Positions 16,017-25,102 are shown, numbered from the stretch's first letter. The stretch: 52,818 nucleotides of DNA from an uncultured Bacilli bacterium (GCA_934096315.1 CAKOLT010000004.1:1-52818), one strand, 5' to 3'. The notes: generated from the letters alone by a model not told the origin. Program-made: numbers and translations.

Positions 16017-18618
16017 TTTTAACCTCCCTGTAATCCTTAAACAATTTCGTATATACTGGTTTTATTAACTCCCCTAAGACAAACATTATAAGACATATTC
16101 CTATAGTTACTAAAATATAACTAATTTTTATATTAGGTACAATAAAATATTTACTTAATGGCGTAACTAATACTAAGACTTGAATTATTAATATTGAAAA
16201 TACTCCCAATGTAAGTTTTTTATTTGAAAAGATATCCCTATTTAATACCGATTTCTTTATATTCTTGCAAGAGAATGCAAATAATAATTCATGAGTTACT
16301 AAATAGATAAATAATAATGATCCTGCCGTACTAACATCCACTGTACGTACAAAATAAATAAATATTGTAAGCATTACTACTGATTTTAAAATGGCTCCAA
16401 TTACAATTCTAGATACTAATAAAGGAGTAAAAAAGCTTTCATTATATTTATTAGCAAGAGTATTCTCCATTTGATCATCAGTTTTCTTTTCAAATGCTAA
16501 CATAATAGCAGGTATACTATCAGTTACTAAGTTTATCCATAATAATTGAAGAGTTGTAAACATTTCCATATTTAATACCATTGATATAAATACAAGAAAC
16601 ACTTCTACAATATTACCCGCCAGTAAATAAAGAATTATCTTCTTAATATTAGCAGTTATTCTCCTACCTTCTTCAACACCATCAACTATTGTAGAAAAAC
16701 TATCATCTACTAATATACAGTCAGCAACTTTTTTTACAACTTCAGTCCCCGTCACTCCCATACCTATTCCAATATCAGCTTTTTGAATAGCAGGTGCATC
16801 ATTTACTCCATCACCAGTCATAGCAACCACGTAACCATTACTTTGAAGAGCATCCACTATCCTAAGTTTAGTACTCGGAGATATTCTAGCATAAACATTA
16901 TACTTTTTAACAGCCTCTCTTAATTCATCATCAGTCATCTTATCTACTACCTTACCAGTTGTAGCACCCTCATCATTATCAATAATACCAACACTTTTAG
17001 CTATAGCTCTCGCCGTATTTATACTATCTCCCGTTATCATAACAATCTTTATTCCAGAATTTTTACATGTATTAATAGCATTTGGTACAGATGTTCTTGG
17101 AGGATCCATCATACCTATTAACCCTAAAAATATCATATTTTTTTCAGGATTATTTACATTACCATTTTTATAAGCTAAAGCTAAAATTCGAAGTGATTTT
17201 TCTGATTCCTCCTCTTCAATCTTAAATATTTTCTCTTTATAATGAGAAGTCATATCATATAACTTATTATCTTCTAAATAATAAGTACAGCTTGATAAAA
17301 CAGAATCTAAACTTCCTTTAGTAAATGAATACTCTTTATCATTTATCATGTTTACAGTACTCATCATTTTTCTATCTGAATCAAAAGGATATTCCTTTAC
17401 TCTTGGAATATTTATTAATAAACCTTTCTCCTCAAGATACTTATATATTGCTACCTCAGTTTCATCTCCAAGATATTTATCATTATTTTTAGTAACATTT
17501 TGACAACAAGATAAACAATAATTATATAAATTTATATTTTCTACATGATCCTTTTCAGTATATAATTTATTATTCACATAAATACTTTTTACTTGCATTT
17601 TATTTTCAGTTATAGTTCCCGTTTTATCCGAGCAGATTATATCAGTAGAGCCCAGTGTTTCCACAGAAGACATTTTTCTTATAATAACATTTCTTTTAGC
17701 CATCTCTGACATACCAAGAGACAAGATTATAGTTATTACCGAAGACATTCCCTCCGGAATAGCAGCGACTGCTAAAGAAATAGATAACATTAAAATATCA
17801 AAGAAATCATTCTTTTTAAGAAGACCTACTATCATCATCACAATTATAATTGCTATTACAATATAGGTTAATACTTTACTTATCTGGTTAATTTTCTTTT
17901 GAAGAGGGGTTAAATCATTTTTATTATTCATAAGACTAGCCCCTATCTTACCTAATTCAGTATTCATTGCAGTTGAACATACTATTACAAAAGCATGTCC
18001 ATTTGTTACATTACAGCCAGCATAAACCATATTCCCTCTTTCGTATAATTCCCTTTCATCAGTTATATCACTGTTATCTTTCTTAATACTTTTTGATTCT
18101 CCAGTTAAAGTAGATTCATTTACCTCAAAAGCATCTGATGATATTATTCTAGCATCCGCAGATACATAATCACCAGCCTCTAACTCAATAATGTCTCCTG
18201 GAACTATTTTTTTTACATCTATTGTTTCCTTCTTACCGTCTCTTATAACATTATTATTAGTTATAAACATTTTATTTAATTCTTCAATTGCTTTATCAGC
18301 CTTCTTTTCTTCAATAAAACTCAATGTAGCATTTATAACTACAATTATTAAAATTATAACTGAGTCAGCATACGATTCTTTTTGAATATAAGATATTACT
18401 GCAGAAAAAAGAGAAGCAAAAATTAAAAGTAATATCATTAAATCATTAAACTGACTTAAAAATATTAGAACATTTGGTTTTTTCTTTCGCTCTGCTAATT
18501 TATTTTCCCCATATTCTCCTAACCTCTTACTAGCTTCAGCCTCACTTAAACCATTAATATTAGAATTTAATTCTTTATATAACTGTTTAACTGTTTTATT
18601 ATAATAATTCTCTTTCAT
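16006..18618 (-). CDS. P-type ATPase, Ca2+-transporting type (P2)
   Basis: 870 residues, full length. Cation ATPase N-terminal segment, then the actuator motif T172-G-E-S175, the membrane motif P288-E-G-M, the phosphorylation site D331-K-T-G-T-I-T, the T-G-D loop, and G-D-G-V-N-D-A-P-A before a C-terminal domain with several helices. The PEG(L/M) and long C-terminal membrane domain fit SERCA/PMCA-like bacterial calcium exporters. AAAGGAGAAGAGG precedes the ATG. It follows a 58-residue zinc-ribbon peptide by 11 nt and a zinc-ribbon metallopeptidase before that. Calcium is the likely ion, by family; Mn2+ is the main alternative. Confidence 0.9.
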   Translation of the reverse strand: MKENYYNKTVKQLYKELNSNINGLSEAEASKRLGEYGENKLAERKKKPNVLIFLSQFNDLMILLLIFASLFSAVISYIQKESYADSVIILIIVVINATLSFIEEKKADKAIEELNKMFITNNNVIRDGKKETIDVKKIVPGDIIELEAGDYVSADARIISSDAFEVNESTLTGESKSIKKDNSDITDERELYERGNMVYAGCNVTNGHAFVIVCSTAMNTELGKIGASLMNNKNDLTPLQKKINQISKVLTYIVIAIIIVMMIVGLLKKNDFFDILMLSISLAVAAIPEGMSSVITIILSLGMSEMAKRNVIIRKMSSVETLGSTDIICSDKTGTITENKMQVKSIYVNNKLYTEKDHVENINLYNYCLSCCQNVTKNNDKYLGDETEVAIYKYLEEKGLLINIPRVKEYPFDSDRKMMSTVNMINDKEYSFTKGSLDSVLSSCTYYLEDNKLYDMTSHYKEKIFKIEEEESEKSLRILALAYKNGNVNNPEKNMIFLGLIGMMDPPRTSVPNAINTCKNSGIKIVMITGDSINTARAIAKSVGIIDNDEGATTGKVVDKMTDDELREAVKKYNVYARISPSTKLRIVDALQSNGYVVAMTGDGVNDAPAIQKADIGIGMGVTGTEVVKKVADCILVDDSFSTIVDGVEEGRRITANIKKIILYLLAGNIVEVFLVFISMVLNMEMFTTLQLLWINLVTDSIPAIMLAFEKKTDDQMENTLANKYNESFFTPLLVSRIVIGAILKSVVMLTIFIYFVRTVDVSTAGSLLFIYLVTHELLFAFSCKNIKKSVLNRDIFSNKKLTLGVFSILIIQVLVLVTPLSKYFIVPNIKISYILVTIGICLIMFVLGELIKPVYTKLFKDYREVKNEK

Positions 18619-18629
18619 CCTCTTCTCCT

Positions 18630-18806
18630 TTATATTAAATATGAAATTATAAACATTACTACCATAATTACAAGTATCATAATTAACAATACTTTAGCAA
18701 TATTTATTAAAATCTGTTGATATGACTTTAGTATTCTTGTCCCACAATTACGACAATATCTATCACTATCCCTAACTATTTTTTTACAATTATTACACTC
18801 TCTCAT
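18630..18806 (-). CDS. 58-residue zinc-ribbon membrane peptide
   Basis: Short gene. Residues 4-21 form a zinc ribbon (C-N-N-C ... C-R-N-C-G) and residues 32-57 a single hydrophobic helix ending the protein. The ATG overlaps the stop of the metallopeptidase gene as TAATG, and the stop is 11 nt before the ATPase start, so it sits tightly inside the operon. Very small tail-anchored proteins often regulate P-type ATPases (phospholamban/sarcolipin in animals), so a regulatory role toward the pump is an idea to test, not a finding. The zinc ribbon resembles that of its upstream neighbour. Confidence 0.75.
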   Translation of the reverse strand: MRECNNCKKIVRDSDRYCRNCGTRILKSYQQILINIAKVLLIMILVIMVVMFIISYLI

Positions 18807-19924
18807 TACAGTAACCTCTCTTTTAATACATATATTATTTCTAATGAACTTAAACTAGAACTTTCTCCATGTAAATAATAATCATGAATAGCTTCTGCAA
18901 TAATCTCATCATAATTTAAACCATCCTCTATCAAATGACTAGCATAACCAGAGATGTTTTTAGCAAAATCCAAAGGTAAAATACTCGTATTATACTTTTT
19001 ATTATAATTATATAGAGAATCCTCTACCAAAGACTTAGAATATGTACCCTCTTTTAATATACTTAATATATTTTGATAACTACTAATATTATCCTTTGTT
19101 ATTAAAGTTACATCCTCTATATTATTTTGCCTTAACAAACTTACAAATGTTATATAGTGACCTAATTCATGGGCTATTAATGATTCATAATTAGCATCAT
19201 TTGGATACCAGTTTTCTTTTAAACCCTTATTTAAAATGTCTTTATTTAAAAAATAATAACTATTTAAAAGTACCTCTGTCTTATTAACTTTGTTATAATA
19301 ATTTATATCCAAGTTACCATTAACAAACGTATTTGTAGGATTAAAATATGCTATATAATTTTCATTACTACCAGCATTTGTTATTGATATATTAGTTAAA
19401 TAACCATAAATACTAGGAAACAATTGATATGTTATATCTATTACTTCCTTTATCTTACCAGCTGTCTCCTCATCAACATCACATAAACTAACACTTGGTA
19501 TGTTATAGTTTTTACTTATTTCTTTTTCAATAATTGATACACTATAGTTTTTTCTACACTGCCAAGATTGCTTTATCATATCTGTCTTTATTAAACCTAT
19601 TGCTTCTTCTTTAGTATTTACTTTTATATTCGAATATTTATTATTAGTATTCATAACAGATATTTTATAACCATATTTTAGGCTATATATTTCCTTTTTT
19701 AAGTAAGCATATGGTCTAAACATATCCTTTCCACTTACTAATGTCATTAAAACGAAACTTATTATAACAGTAGAAGTTAGTGTAAATAATGATCCAATAT
19801 TATTACCTTTATATTTTAATTTATTATTTTTAAATGATAAATAGCCATGTGGAGTTAGCTCTCCACAAACAGGACAAAAGTTATCATCTACTTCTATTTC
19901 TTCATTACACTTTATACATTTCAT
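18806..19924 (-). CDS. Zinc-ribbon, membrane-anchored HELGH metallopeptidase
   Basis: 372 residues. Zinc ribbon at 3-20 (C-I-K-C ... C-P-V-C-G), one membrane helix about 46-64, then a large outer domain. Residues 252-256 read HELGH and E340 or E344 (D-E-I-I-A-E-A) is well placed as third ligand, so a gluzincin-type zinc peptidase acting outside the membrane is likely. The family is not one I can name. AGAGGAGCATGTA precedes the ATG. First gene of the operon that continues with the 58-residue peptide, the Ca2+ ATPase and a small anchored protein; a double-HTH regulator is divergent 106 nt away. Confidence 0.75.
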   Translation of the reverse strand: MKCIKCNEEIEVDDNFCPVCGELTPHGYLSFKNNKLKYKGNNIGSLFTLTSTVIISFVLMTLVSGKDMFRPYAYLKKEIYSLKYGYKISVMNTNNKYSNIKVNTKEEAIGLIKTDMIKQSWQCRKNYSVSIIEKEISKNYNIPSVSLCDVDEETAGKIKEVIDITYQLFPSIYGYLTNISITNAGSNENYIAYFNPTNTFVNGNLDINYYNKVNKTEVLLNSYYFLNKDILNKGLKENWYPNDANYESLIAHELGHYITFVSLLRQNNIEDVTLITKDNISSYQNILSILKEGTYSKSLVEDSLYNYNKKYNTSILPLDFAKNISGYASHLIEDGLNYDEIIAEAIHDYYLHGESSSLSSLEIIYVLKERLL

Positions 19925-20030
19925 TACATGCTCCTCTTACTTTATTTAATTATATCATATTTTTGTCGTATTTGTTTGTATTTTTTTAATGTTTTTACTT
20001 TTAATGGGAAAATTATATTAGGTGTTAAAT

Positions 20031-20471
20031 ATGAATTTTCAAAAATTAGTTGAAATAAGAGAAGATTTAAATCTTAAACAAAAAGATATAGCAAATATTT
20101 TAAATACTACACAACAACTTTATTCCTTATGGGAAAATGGAGTTAAAATTATTCCACTCAAACATTTAAATACTTTATGTAACTACTATGATTTTAGTAT
20201 GGACTATGTCCTTGGACTCTCTAACATTAAAAAATATAATACTGTTAATAAGTTTATAGATAAAGAATTAATAGGTAAAAGATTAAAAGAATTTAGAAAA
20301 GAAAAGAATATTACGCAAGAAGAACTTGCTAATATTCTTAATACTACACATTCTACAATTAGTGCATATGAAAATGGTAAAACTACCATTCTTACAGCAT
20401 TTGCATACGAAATTTGTAAAAGATATAATATTTCTATAGATTATCTATGCGGTAGAATTAACAAAAACTAG
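20031..20471 (+). CDS. Double XRE helix-turn-helix regulator
   Basis: 146 residues made of two similar HTH_XRE domains, about 1-66 and 80-144. Both halves keep the pattern A-N-I-L-N-T-T ... E-N-G ... D-Y-x-x-G, and the repeat is also visible in the DNA, so it arose by internal duplication. It should bind two half-sites as a monomer or larger pseudo-palindromes as a dimer. AGGTG sits 6 nt before the ATG at 20031; the GTG three codons earlier is less likely. Divergent from the metallopeptidase-ATPase operon with 106 nt between, so that operon and itself are likely targets. Confidence 0.82.
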   Translation: MNFQKLVEIREDLNLKQKDIANILNTTQQLYSLWENGVKIIPLKHLNTLCNYYDFSMDYVLGLSNIKKYNTVNKFIDKELIGKRLKEFRKEKNITQEELANILNTTHSTISAYENGKTTILTAFAYEICKRYNISIDYLCGRINKN

Positions 20472-20490
20472 GCTCTTACCTAGTTTCTTT
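20465..20490 (+). terminator. Terminator of the double-HTH gene
   Basis: Eight-base stem AAACTAGG/CCTAGTTT (20465-20472 and 20479-20486) followed by CTTT, starting in the last codons of the gene. Confidence 0.6.
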
Positions 20491-20522
20491 AGAAAAATAA
20501 TTATTTTAGTCTTAACAAACAT

Positions 20523-21062
20523 TTAAAGATCAACTTTCACATTACCTTTTTTTTCATCTTCTAATTTAAATAGATTTTTTCTTTCAAAGGCAAATATTTT
20601 AGCAACTATATTTGAAGGCACAGACTCAACTGAATTATTGTATAAAGTTACAGCATCATTATAACTTGTCCTAGCAGAACTTAATTTATTTTCTATCTCA
20701 TTTAAATTATTCTGTAAACTTAAAAACTGACCATTAGCCTTTAAATCAGGATAAGCTTCTGCAAGCATCATTATATTATTAAACTTTTTATCAATTTTTT
20801 CTGTTTCTTCAACACTAAATTCATGATTTCTATAATCAGATCTTAAACATGTAAGTTCTTCTAATGTACTAGATTCATGTTTAGCATAACCTTTAACGCA
20901 TTCAACTATATTAGGAATTAGATCAAACCTTTGGTTAAGTAAAACATCAATATGCGATGCCCTTTCCTTAACTTTATTGTTCTTCCTTACAAAATTGTTA
21001 TAGCACGCCAATATCATTCCTGATATAACGACTACAATTAATAATAATATATTTATTAACAT
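20523..21062 (-). CDS. lemA: LemA-family membrane protein
   Basis: 179 residues. N-terminal membrane helix (about 3-20), then the helical LemA domain: N-x-V-K-E-R-A-S-H-I-D-V-L-L-N-Q-R-F-D-L-I-P-N at its head, A-Y-P-D-L-K-A-N-x-x-F and the later S-A-R-x-x-Y-N-D-A-V-x-x-Y-N. LemA proteins are widespread and of unclear function, often near membrane proteases or regulators. AGGTGAAGGAA points to the ATG at 21062. It follows a membrane XRE regulator by 9 nt. Confidence 0.92.
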   Translation of the reverse strand: MLINILLLIVVVISGMILACYNNFVRKNNKVKERASHIDVLLNQRFDLIPNIVECVKGYAKHESSTLEELTCLRSDYRNHEFSVEETEKIDKKFNNIMMLAEAYPDLKANGQFLSLQNNLNEIENKLSSARTSYNDAVTLYNNSVESVPSNIVAKIFAFERKNLFKLEDEKKGNVKVDL

Positions 21063-21071
21063 TTCCTTCAC

Positions 21072-21845
21072 CTACCTTGTCTCAATAGTTATTTTATTTA
21101 CATAACCATCACTATCATAATCAATTGATATTTCATATTTTTGAAATCCAGAACCAGTATAATTGTCATTTAAACTATTTTTAATTTCTTTTATTTTGTC
21201 TGAATCAGTACCATATGATACTCCATCAAAAATTACTTCAATTAAATGTCCATTATTTTGTTTATTATTTTTTATAATTTTATCAACTTCCCATCCAGTA
21301 GCAGTCCCACTTTGTGTTCCTTGATATGTTTCAAAAGAAAAATTAAAACTACTTTTTTTACTTTCTTGTTCTATCATCTCCATTTCCTGTCTCATCTCTT
21401 CTTGTTTCTTTAAAATTTCTTCTTGTTTTCTTTTCGCTTCATCATTTGTTTTATTTATTTCTTCCATTATTGCATCTTTCTTCTCTTTTAAATCACATCC
21501 TACTCTATATACCAAAGTAGATAAAGACGATGCAAAAATAATTATTAATAAATAAAGAATAATTTTTCTATCTCCGCCATCCTTATTTGCATCACTTTTC
21601 TTATTATCATTTTTTTCCTTTTTTTCATTTTCATTTCCCTGTAAAGATATTTCATCATTAGTAAGTTCATTAATATCAATCTCAAATAACTCACTTAATG
21701 CTCTTAATTTATCAATATCAGGTTTCGTTTGTCCAAGTTCCCACTTTGAAACAGTTTGCCTTGTAACATCAAGTTTTTCCGCTAATTGTTCTTGCGATAA
21801 CATCGCTTTTTTTCTAAGTATTATTAGTTTTTCATCAAACTTCAT
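21072..21845 (-). CDS. Membrane-bound XRE regulator
   Basis: 257 residues: HTH_XRE at about 6-60 (S-Q-E-Q-L-A-E-K-L-D-V-T-R-Q-T-V-S-K-W-E), a K/N/D-rich linker, one membrane helix about 94-110, a charged coiled coil (about 119-160, repeating E/K/Q heptads), and an outer beta-rich domain to the end. DNA-binding inside and a sensor outside make it a one-component transmembrane regulator. Starts the unit with lemA. It has its own promoter at 21879-21907. Confidence 0.8.
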   Translation of the reverse strand: MKFDEKLIILRKKAMLSQEQLAEKLDVTRQTVSKWELGQTKPDIDKLRALSELFEIDINELTNDEISLQGNENEKKEKNDNKKSDANKDGGDRKIILYLLIIIFASSLSTLVYRVGCDLKEKKDAIMEEINKTNDEAKRKQEEILKKQEEMRQEMEMIEQESKKSSFNFSFETYQGTQSGTATGWEVDKIIKNNKQNNGHLIEVIFDGVSYGTDSDKIKEIKNSLNDNYTGSGFQKYEISIDYDSDGYVNKITIETR

Positions 21846-21878
21846 ATAAACTCCTTCTCCTTTTTAAATTTTGATTAT

Positions 21879-21907
21879 AATTTACCATTTTACCACATAA
21901 AAGTCAA
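21879..21907 (-). promoter_or_regulatory. Promoter of the XRE-lemA pair
   Basis: On the minus strand TTGACT (21902-21907), 17 nt and TAAATT (21879-21884). An alternative TATAAT-like box lies 5 nt further down. The rest of 21908-22099 holds nothing I can identify. Confidence 0.5.
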
Positions 21908-22099
21908 ACAACTTATGTTGGAATTTTGTAAACAATACTTAACATTTAATGTAACCTTCTGCTTCCATTATAAGTAACATACACTTCAGTAAATAAAATA
22001 CTGTATTATATCTTAAACTAATTTTATCATATTGCATTATTTTTTACAACAAAATCAATTTTTTTATATCACTTTACACAATAACTAAAAACTTGTAAA

Positions 22100-22126
22100 T
22101 AAAAAAAATGAATCTAAAAATCCATT
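22100..22126 (-). terminator. Terminator of the prfA-prmC-spoIIR-mntP-like unit
   Basis: Seven-base stem with a G-T wobble (22107-22113 and 22120-22126) followed on the minus strand by eight T. Lies about 30 nt after the stop of the MntP-like gene. Confidence 0.65.
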
Positions 22127-22154
22127 TCTTCATACTTACTAATTCTTATACAAA

Positions 22155-22688
22155 CTAAAAATAGTTAACAATCCCAAGTAATATAAGCAAACTACCCCCA
22201 AAAATAGTAGAATACCTTCCAAATTTATAATTCAAATAATCACCAATATAGAGTCCTAATAAAGTAAAAAGAAAACTAGATATTGAAAAAACAATCGGAG
22301 AAACAAATAATCCTAACCCAAAACCACTAATACCAAATCCAACTGTTAAACTATCAATACTAACAGATAATCCAAAAAGAAAGAAAGAAACAAAAGAAAT
22401 AACAAACTTATCTTTAACATCCCTATTATCAGAAAAAATCATAGAGAATCCTATTATACAAAATATAACTAAAGTAATAAGTTCCATAGACTGAGAAATA
22501 GAATCACTAACAATTCCTCCAATAAAAAAACCTAACAAAGGCATAAAAAAATGAAAAAGACCAACAACCACCGCAAGTAATAATTTATCTTTATTACAAA
22601 TACCAATAGTACCATACATTAATGATAAAGAAAATGCATCCATACTTAGGCTAATACCTATTAAAACTATTAAAAAAAAAGTATTCAT
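22155..22688 (-). CDS. MntP/YtaF-family membrane protein (putative Mn2+ efflux)
   Basis: 177 residues, six hydrophobic helices. Two repeat halves each carry the family signature: S-M-D-A-F-S-L-S near residue 15 and S-I-D-S-L-T-V-G-F in the middle, with the acidic residues thought to bind the metal. This fits the MntP manganese exporter family and its sporulation relative YtaF; the neighbour spoIIR makes the YtaF-like branch attractive, but sequence alone does not decide. Begins 24 nt after spoIIR. Confidence 0.8.
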   Translation of the reverse strand: MNTFFLIVLIGISLSMDAFSLSLMYGTIGICNKDKLLLAVVVGLFHFFMPLLGFFIGGIVSDSISQSMELITLVIFCIIGFSMIFSDNRDVKDKFVISFVSFFLFGLSVSIDSLTVGFGISGFGLGLFVSPIVFSISSFLFTLLGLYIGDYLNYKFGRYSTIFGGSLLILLGIVNYF

Positions 22689-22712
22689 AAACTCACCTAC
22701 TACATGATATGT

Positions 22713-23237
22713 TTAAAAATACTTATCAATAACATCTTTCAAAAAAAACTTATAATCATTCTTTTTATTATCATTTACTTCAAGCATACAAAAGCTTGGA
22801 AATAACACACACCAAAAATTATCACCTTTAGCTTCTCCAATAGAAACAACCAAAGACTCATACTCCCCAGCCTTATACTTAACACCATCAAATTCTTTTT
22901 CAGGAAAATAATTATAACCAAACTTGACATCATAATTCATATTATAATTATTCTCTATAAAAATATTATTAATATTTTCATTAATATTATCTAAATTAGA
23001 AGAAATAATACTTCTAGCAGTATCAACATCATTTACTTCCTCAAAAAGACTAAAAAGATTATTTTCAAGATAATTTTTAACTTTCTGTTTCATCAGAATA
23101 TCTTCATAAACATTACTATTAGGAATAACCCTAAGTCTAATTGCACTATCAGGAATAATCACTGAACTAGCGTTAACATTTTCATAAACAAGAAAAACAG
23201 TAACTATCATAACCAAAATAAAAATTAATCTTCTCAA
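22713..23237 (-). CDS. spoIIR: Stage II sporulation protein R
   Basis: 174 residues from a TTG start. SpoIIR is made in the forespore, exported, and triggers SpoIIGA to process pro-SigE in the mother cell. Signal segment about 5-21, then the SpoIIR core: A-I-R-L-R-V-I-P-N-S-N and, toward the end, G-E-Y-E-S-L-V-V-S-I-G-E-A-K-G-D-N-F-W-C-V-L-F-P split by a few residues. An ATG at 23255 is open but has no ribosome site, whereas AAGGGTGA lies 5 nt before the TTG at 23237, so I take TTG. The same site is buried in a terminator-like hairpin. Confidence 0.9.
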   Translation of the reverse strand: MRRLIFILVMIVTVFLVYENVNASSVIIPDSAIRLRVIPNSNVYEDILMKQKVKNYLENNLFSLFEEVNDVDTARSIISSNLDNINENINNIFIENNYNMNYDVKFGYNYFPEKEFDGVKYKAGEYESLVVSIGEAKGDNFWCVLFPSFCMLEVNDNKKNDYKFFLKDVIDKYF

Positions 23238-23275
23238 AAAAATCACCCTTTCCATACATTACATAATGGGTGATT
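23236..23275 (-). terminator. Terminator hairpin overlapping the spoIIR ribosome site
   Basis: Perfect 8-bp stem on the minus strand, AATCACCC (23268-23275) with GGGTGATT (23241-23248), followed by seven T (23236-23242). The right arm contains the spoIIR Shine-Dalgarno and the T-run touches the TTG start. It follows the prmC stop by 10 nt. Confidence 0.8.
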
Positions 23276-23285
23276 AATCATATTT

Positions 23286-24020
23286 TTATACAGATTTATT
23301 ATAAATAAAAACAAATCTATCTTTACCACTATAATCTTTTAGTAAAGAAACATCACAATTTAAATATTTTTTAGCAAGTAAAACTACACTCTCACCTTGC
23401 TCATATCCAATCTCAAAAGCAATTAAATAATTATCATTTAAATTTTTCGCACAAGAAGATAATATTTTATCATAAAACACAAGACCATCTTCCCCTCCAT
23501 AAAGTGCTAAAGCAGGCTCATTATTCTTAACTATATCCATAATAGGCTCATTATTTCTAATATATGGAGGGTTACTTATAATAACATCAAATTTCAAATC
23601 AATATTATCAAGCATATCATTACATATAAAATTAATCTCGGCATTATTCAAAGAGGCATTCTTTTTAGCAACATTAATTGCATCCAAAGAAATATCAATA
23701 CCCACTACCAAAGAATTAACCTCTTTTTTAAGTACTACTGCAATATTGCCACTACCAGTACCCAAATCCACAATACTAACCTGTTTATCTCCAAATTTAT
23801 CTTTTATAAACTTAATAGTATACCAAACTAATAATTCCGTTTCAAATCTAGGAATAAGTACATTATTATTAACATTAAATATATAACCATAAAAATCTGT
23901 ATTGCCTACAATATATTGAGGAGGCTCTCCCTTTTTAAGCCTTTCAAGACCTTGTTTTAAATCATCACCATTTAAATATTTTTCTAAATATTTAACATAT
24001 TCATTATCCAACCTACTCAC
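23286..24020 (-). CDS. prmC: Release factor glutamine methyltransferase
   Basis: 244 residues. Methylates the glutamine of the GGQ motif in release factors using SAM. Motifs: D-L-G-T-G-S-G-N-I-A-V (SAM binding) and I-I-S-N-P-P-Y-I (catalytic NPPY). The N-terminal domain is shortened compared with the usual 270-290 residues but keeps P-x-Q-Y-I-V-G. The gene overlaps the end of prfA by 8 nt, the expected prfA-prmC pair. Confidence 0.95.
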   Translation of the reverse strand: MSRLDNEYVKYLEKYLNGDDLKQGLERLKKGEPPQYIVGNTDFYGYIFNVNNNVLIPRFETELLVWYTIKFIKDKFGDKQVSIVDLGTGSGNIAVVLKKEVNSLVVGIDISLDAINVAKKNASLNNAEINFICNDMLDNIDLKFDVIISNPPYIRNNEPIMDIVKNNEPALALYGGEDGLVFYDKILSSCAKNLNDNYLIAFEIGYEQGESVVLLAKKYLNCDVSLLKDYSGKDRFVFIYNKSV

Positions 24021-25074
24021 TCTTACTCTCTAATAATCTTTTCTGATTTTCATTAATAAGCTCATCAATAATAATACCAAGTTCCCCATCCATAATTCTA
24101 TCTAAATTCATTGAAGTAAACCCAATTCTATGATCCGTAACCCTATTTTGTGGATAATTATATGTTCTTATCTTCTCACTTCTATCTCCAGTTCCAATTT
24201 TATTACGCCTTTCTGCCCCTTCTTCCGCTTCCTTTTCTCTAAGTTTCAAATCATATAATCTCGTTTTAAGAATTTTAAAAGCCTTCTCCTTATTCTTTAT
24301 TTGACTTCTCTCTGTTTGTGAATAAACAATTATACCTGTTGGTATATGAGTAAGCCTAACTGCACTATCAGTAGTATTTACTCCTTGACCACCACAACCA
24401 CTACTACGAGTAATATCAATTCTAACATCATTCTCATCAAGTTCATAATCAAACTCTTCCGCTTCAGGCATAACGAGAACAGTAGCTGTTGAAGTATGGA
24501 CTCTTCCCTGACTTTCAGTAGCAGGCACCCTTTGTACTCTATGAGAACCACTTTCGTACTTAAGCTTAGAATAAACACTATCTCCCTTAATCATAAACTC
24601 CAAATTAGAAAAACCACCTGCCGTACCATCTGTACTATTTAAAACATCAATGCTCCAGCCCTCATTATTTGCATATTTACTATACATATCAAATAAATTA
24701 CCTGCAAAAATATTAGCTTCATCTCCTCCAGCAGCCCCACGAATTTCTACAATAACATTTTTTTCATCATTAGGATCATGTGGAAGAAGCATAATTTCAA
24801 GATTACTACTAATATCACTTAATTCCCCTTGTAATTTACCCAACTCTTCTTTAGCAAAACTAGCCATCTCTTCATCATGAAGCATTTCCTTACAACTATC
24901 AATATCTTCCTTTACACTTTTATACTTATTATATACTAAAACTATTTTTTCAAGTCTAGACTGTTCCTTAGACAATTCCGTCATTTTCTTAATATTAGAA
25001 AGTGTTGAAGGATCCGAAAGTTCTAAAGTAATTTCATCATATCTCTTAACAATTGTATTTAATCTGTCTATCAT
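24013..25074 (-). CDS. prfA: Peptide chain release factor 1
   Basis: 353 residues. Reads UAA and UAG and triggers peptide release. The catalytic motif appears in S-G-C-G-G-Q-G-V-N-T-T-D-S-A-V-R-L, preceded by R-V-P-A-T-E-S-Q-G-R-V-H-T-S, as usual for RF1. The ATG at 25074 follows GAGGGATGATTTG; a TTG one codon before is not needed. First gene of prfA-prmC-spoIIR-mntP-like. Confidence 0.96.
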   Translation of the reverse strand: MIDRLNTIVKRYDEITLELSDPSTLSNIKKMTELSKEQSRLEKIVLVYNKYKSVKEDIDSCKEMLHDEEMASFAKEELGKLQGELSDISSNLEIMLLPHDPNDEKNVIVEIRGAAGGDEANIFAGNLFDMYSKYANNEGWSIDVLNSTDGTAGGFSNLEFMIKGDSVYSKLKYESGSHRVQRVPATESQGRVHTSTATVLVMPEAEEFDYELDENDVRIDITRSSGCGGQGVNTTDSAVRLTHIPTGIIVYSQTERSQIKNKEKAFKILKTRLYDLKLREKEAEEGAERRNKIGTGDRSEKIRTYNYPQNRVTDHRIGFTSMNLDRIMDGELGIIIDELINENQKRLLESKSE

Positions 25075-25102
25075 CAAATCATCCCTCTCATTAATTAGTA
25101 AT

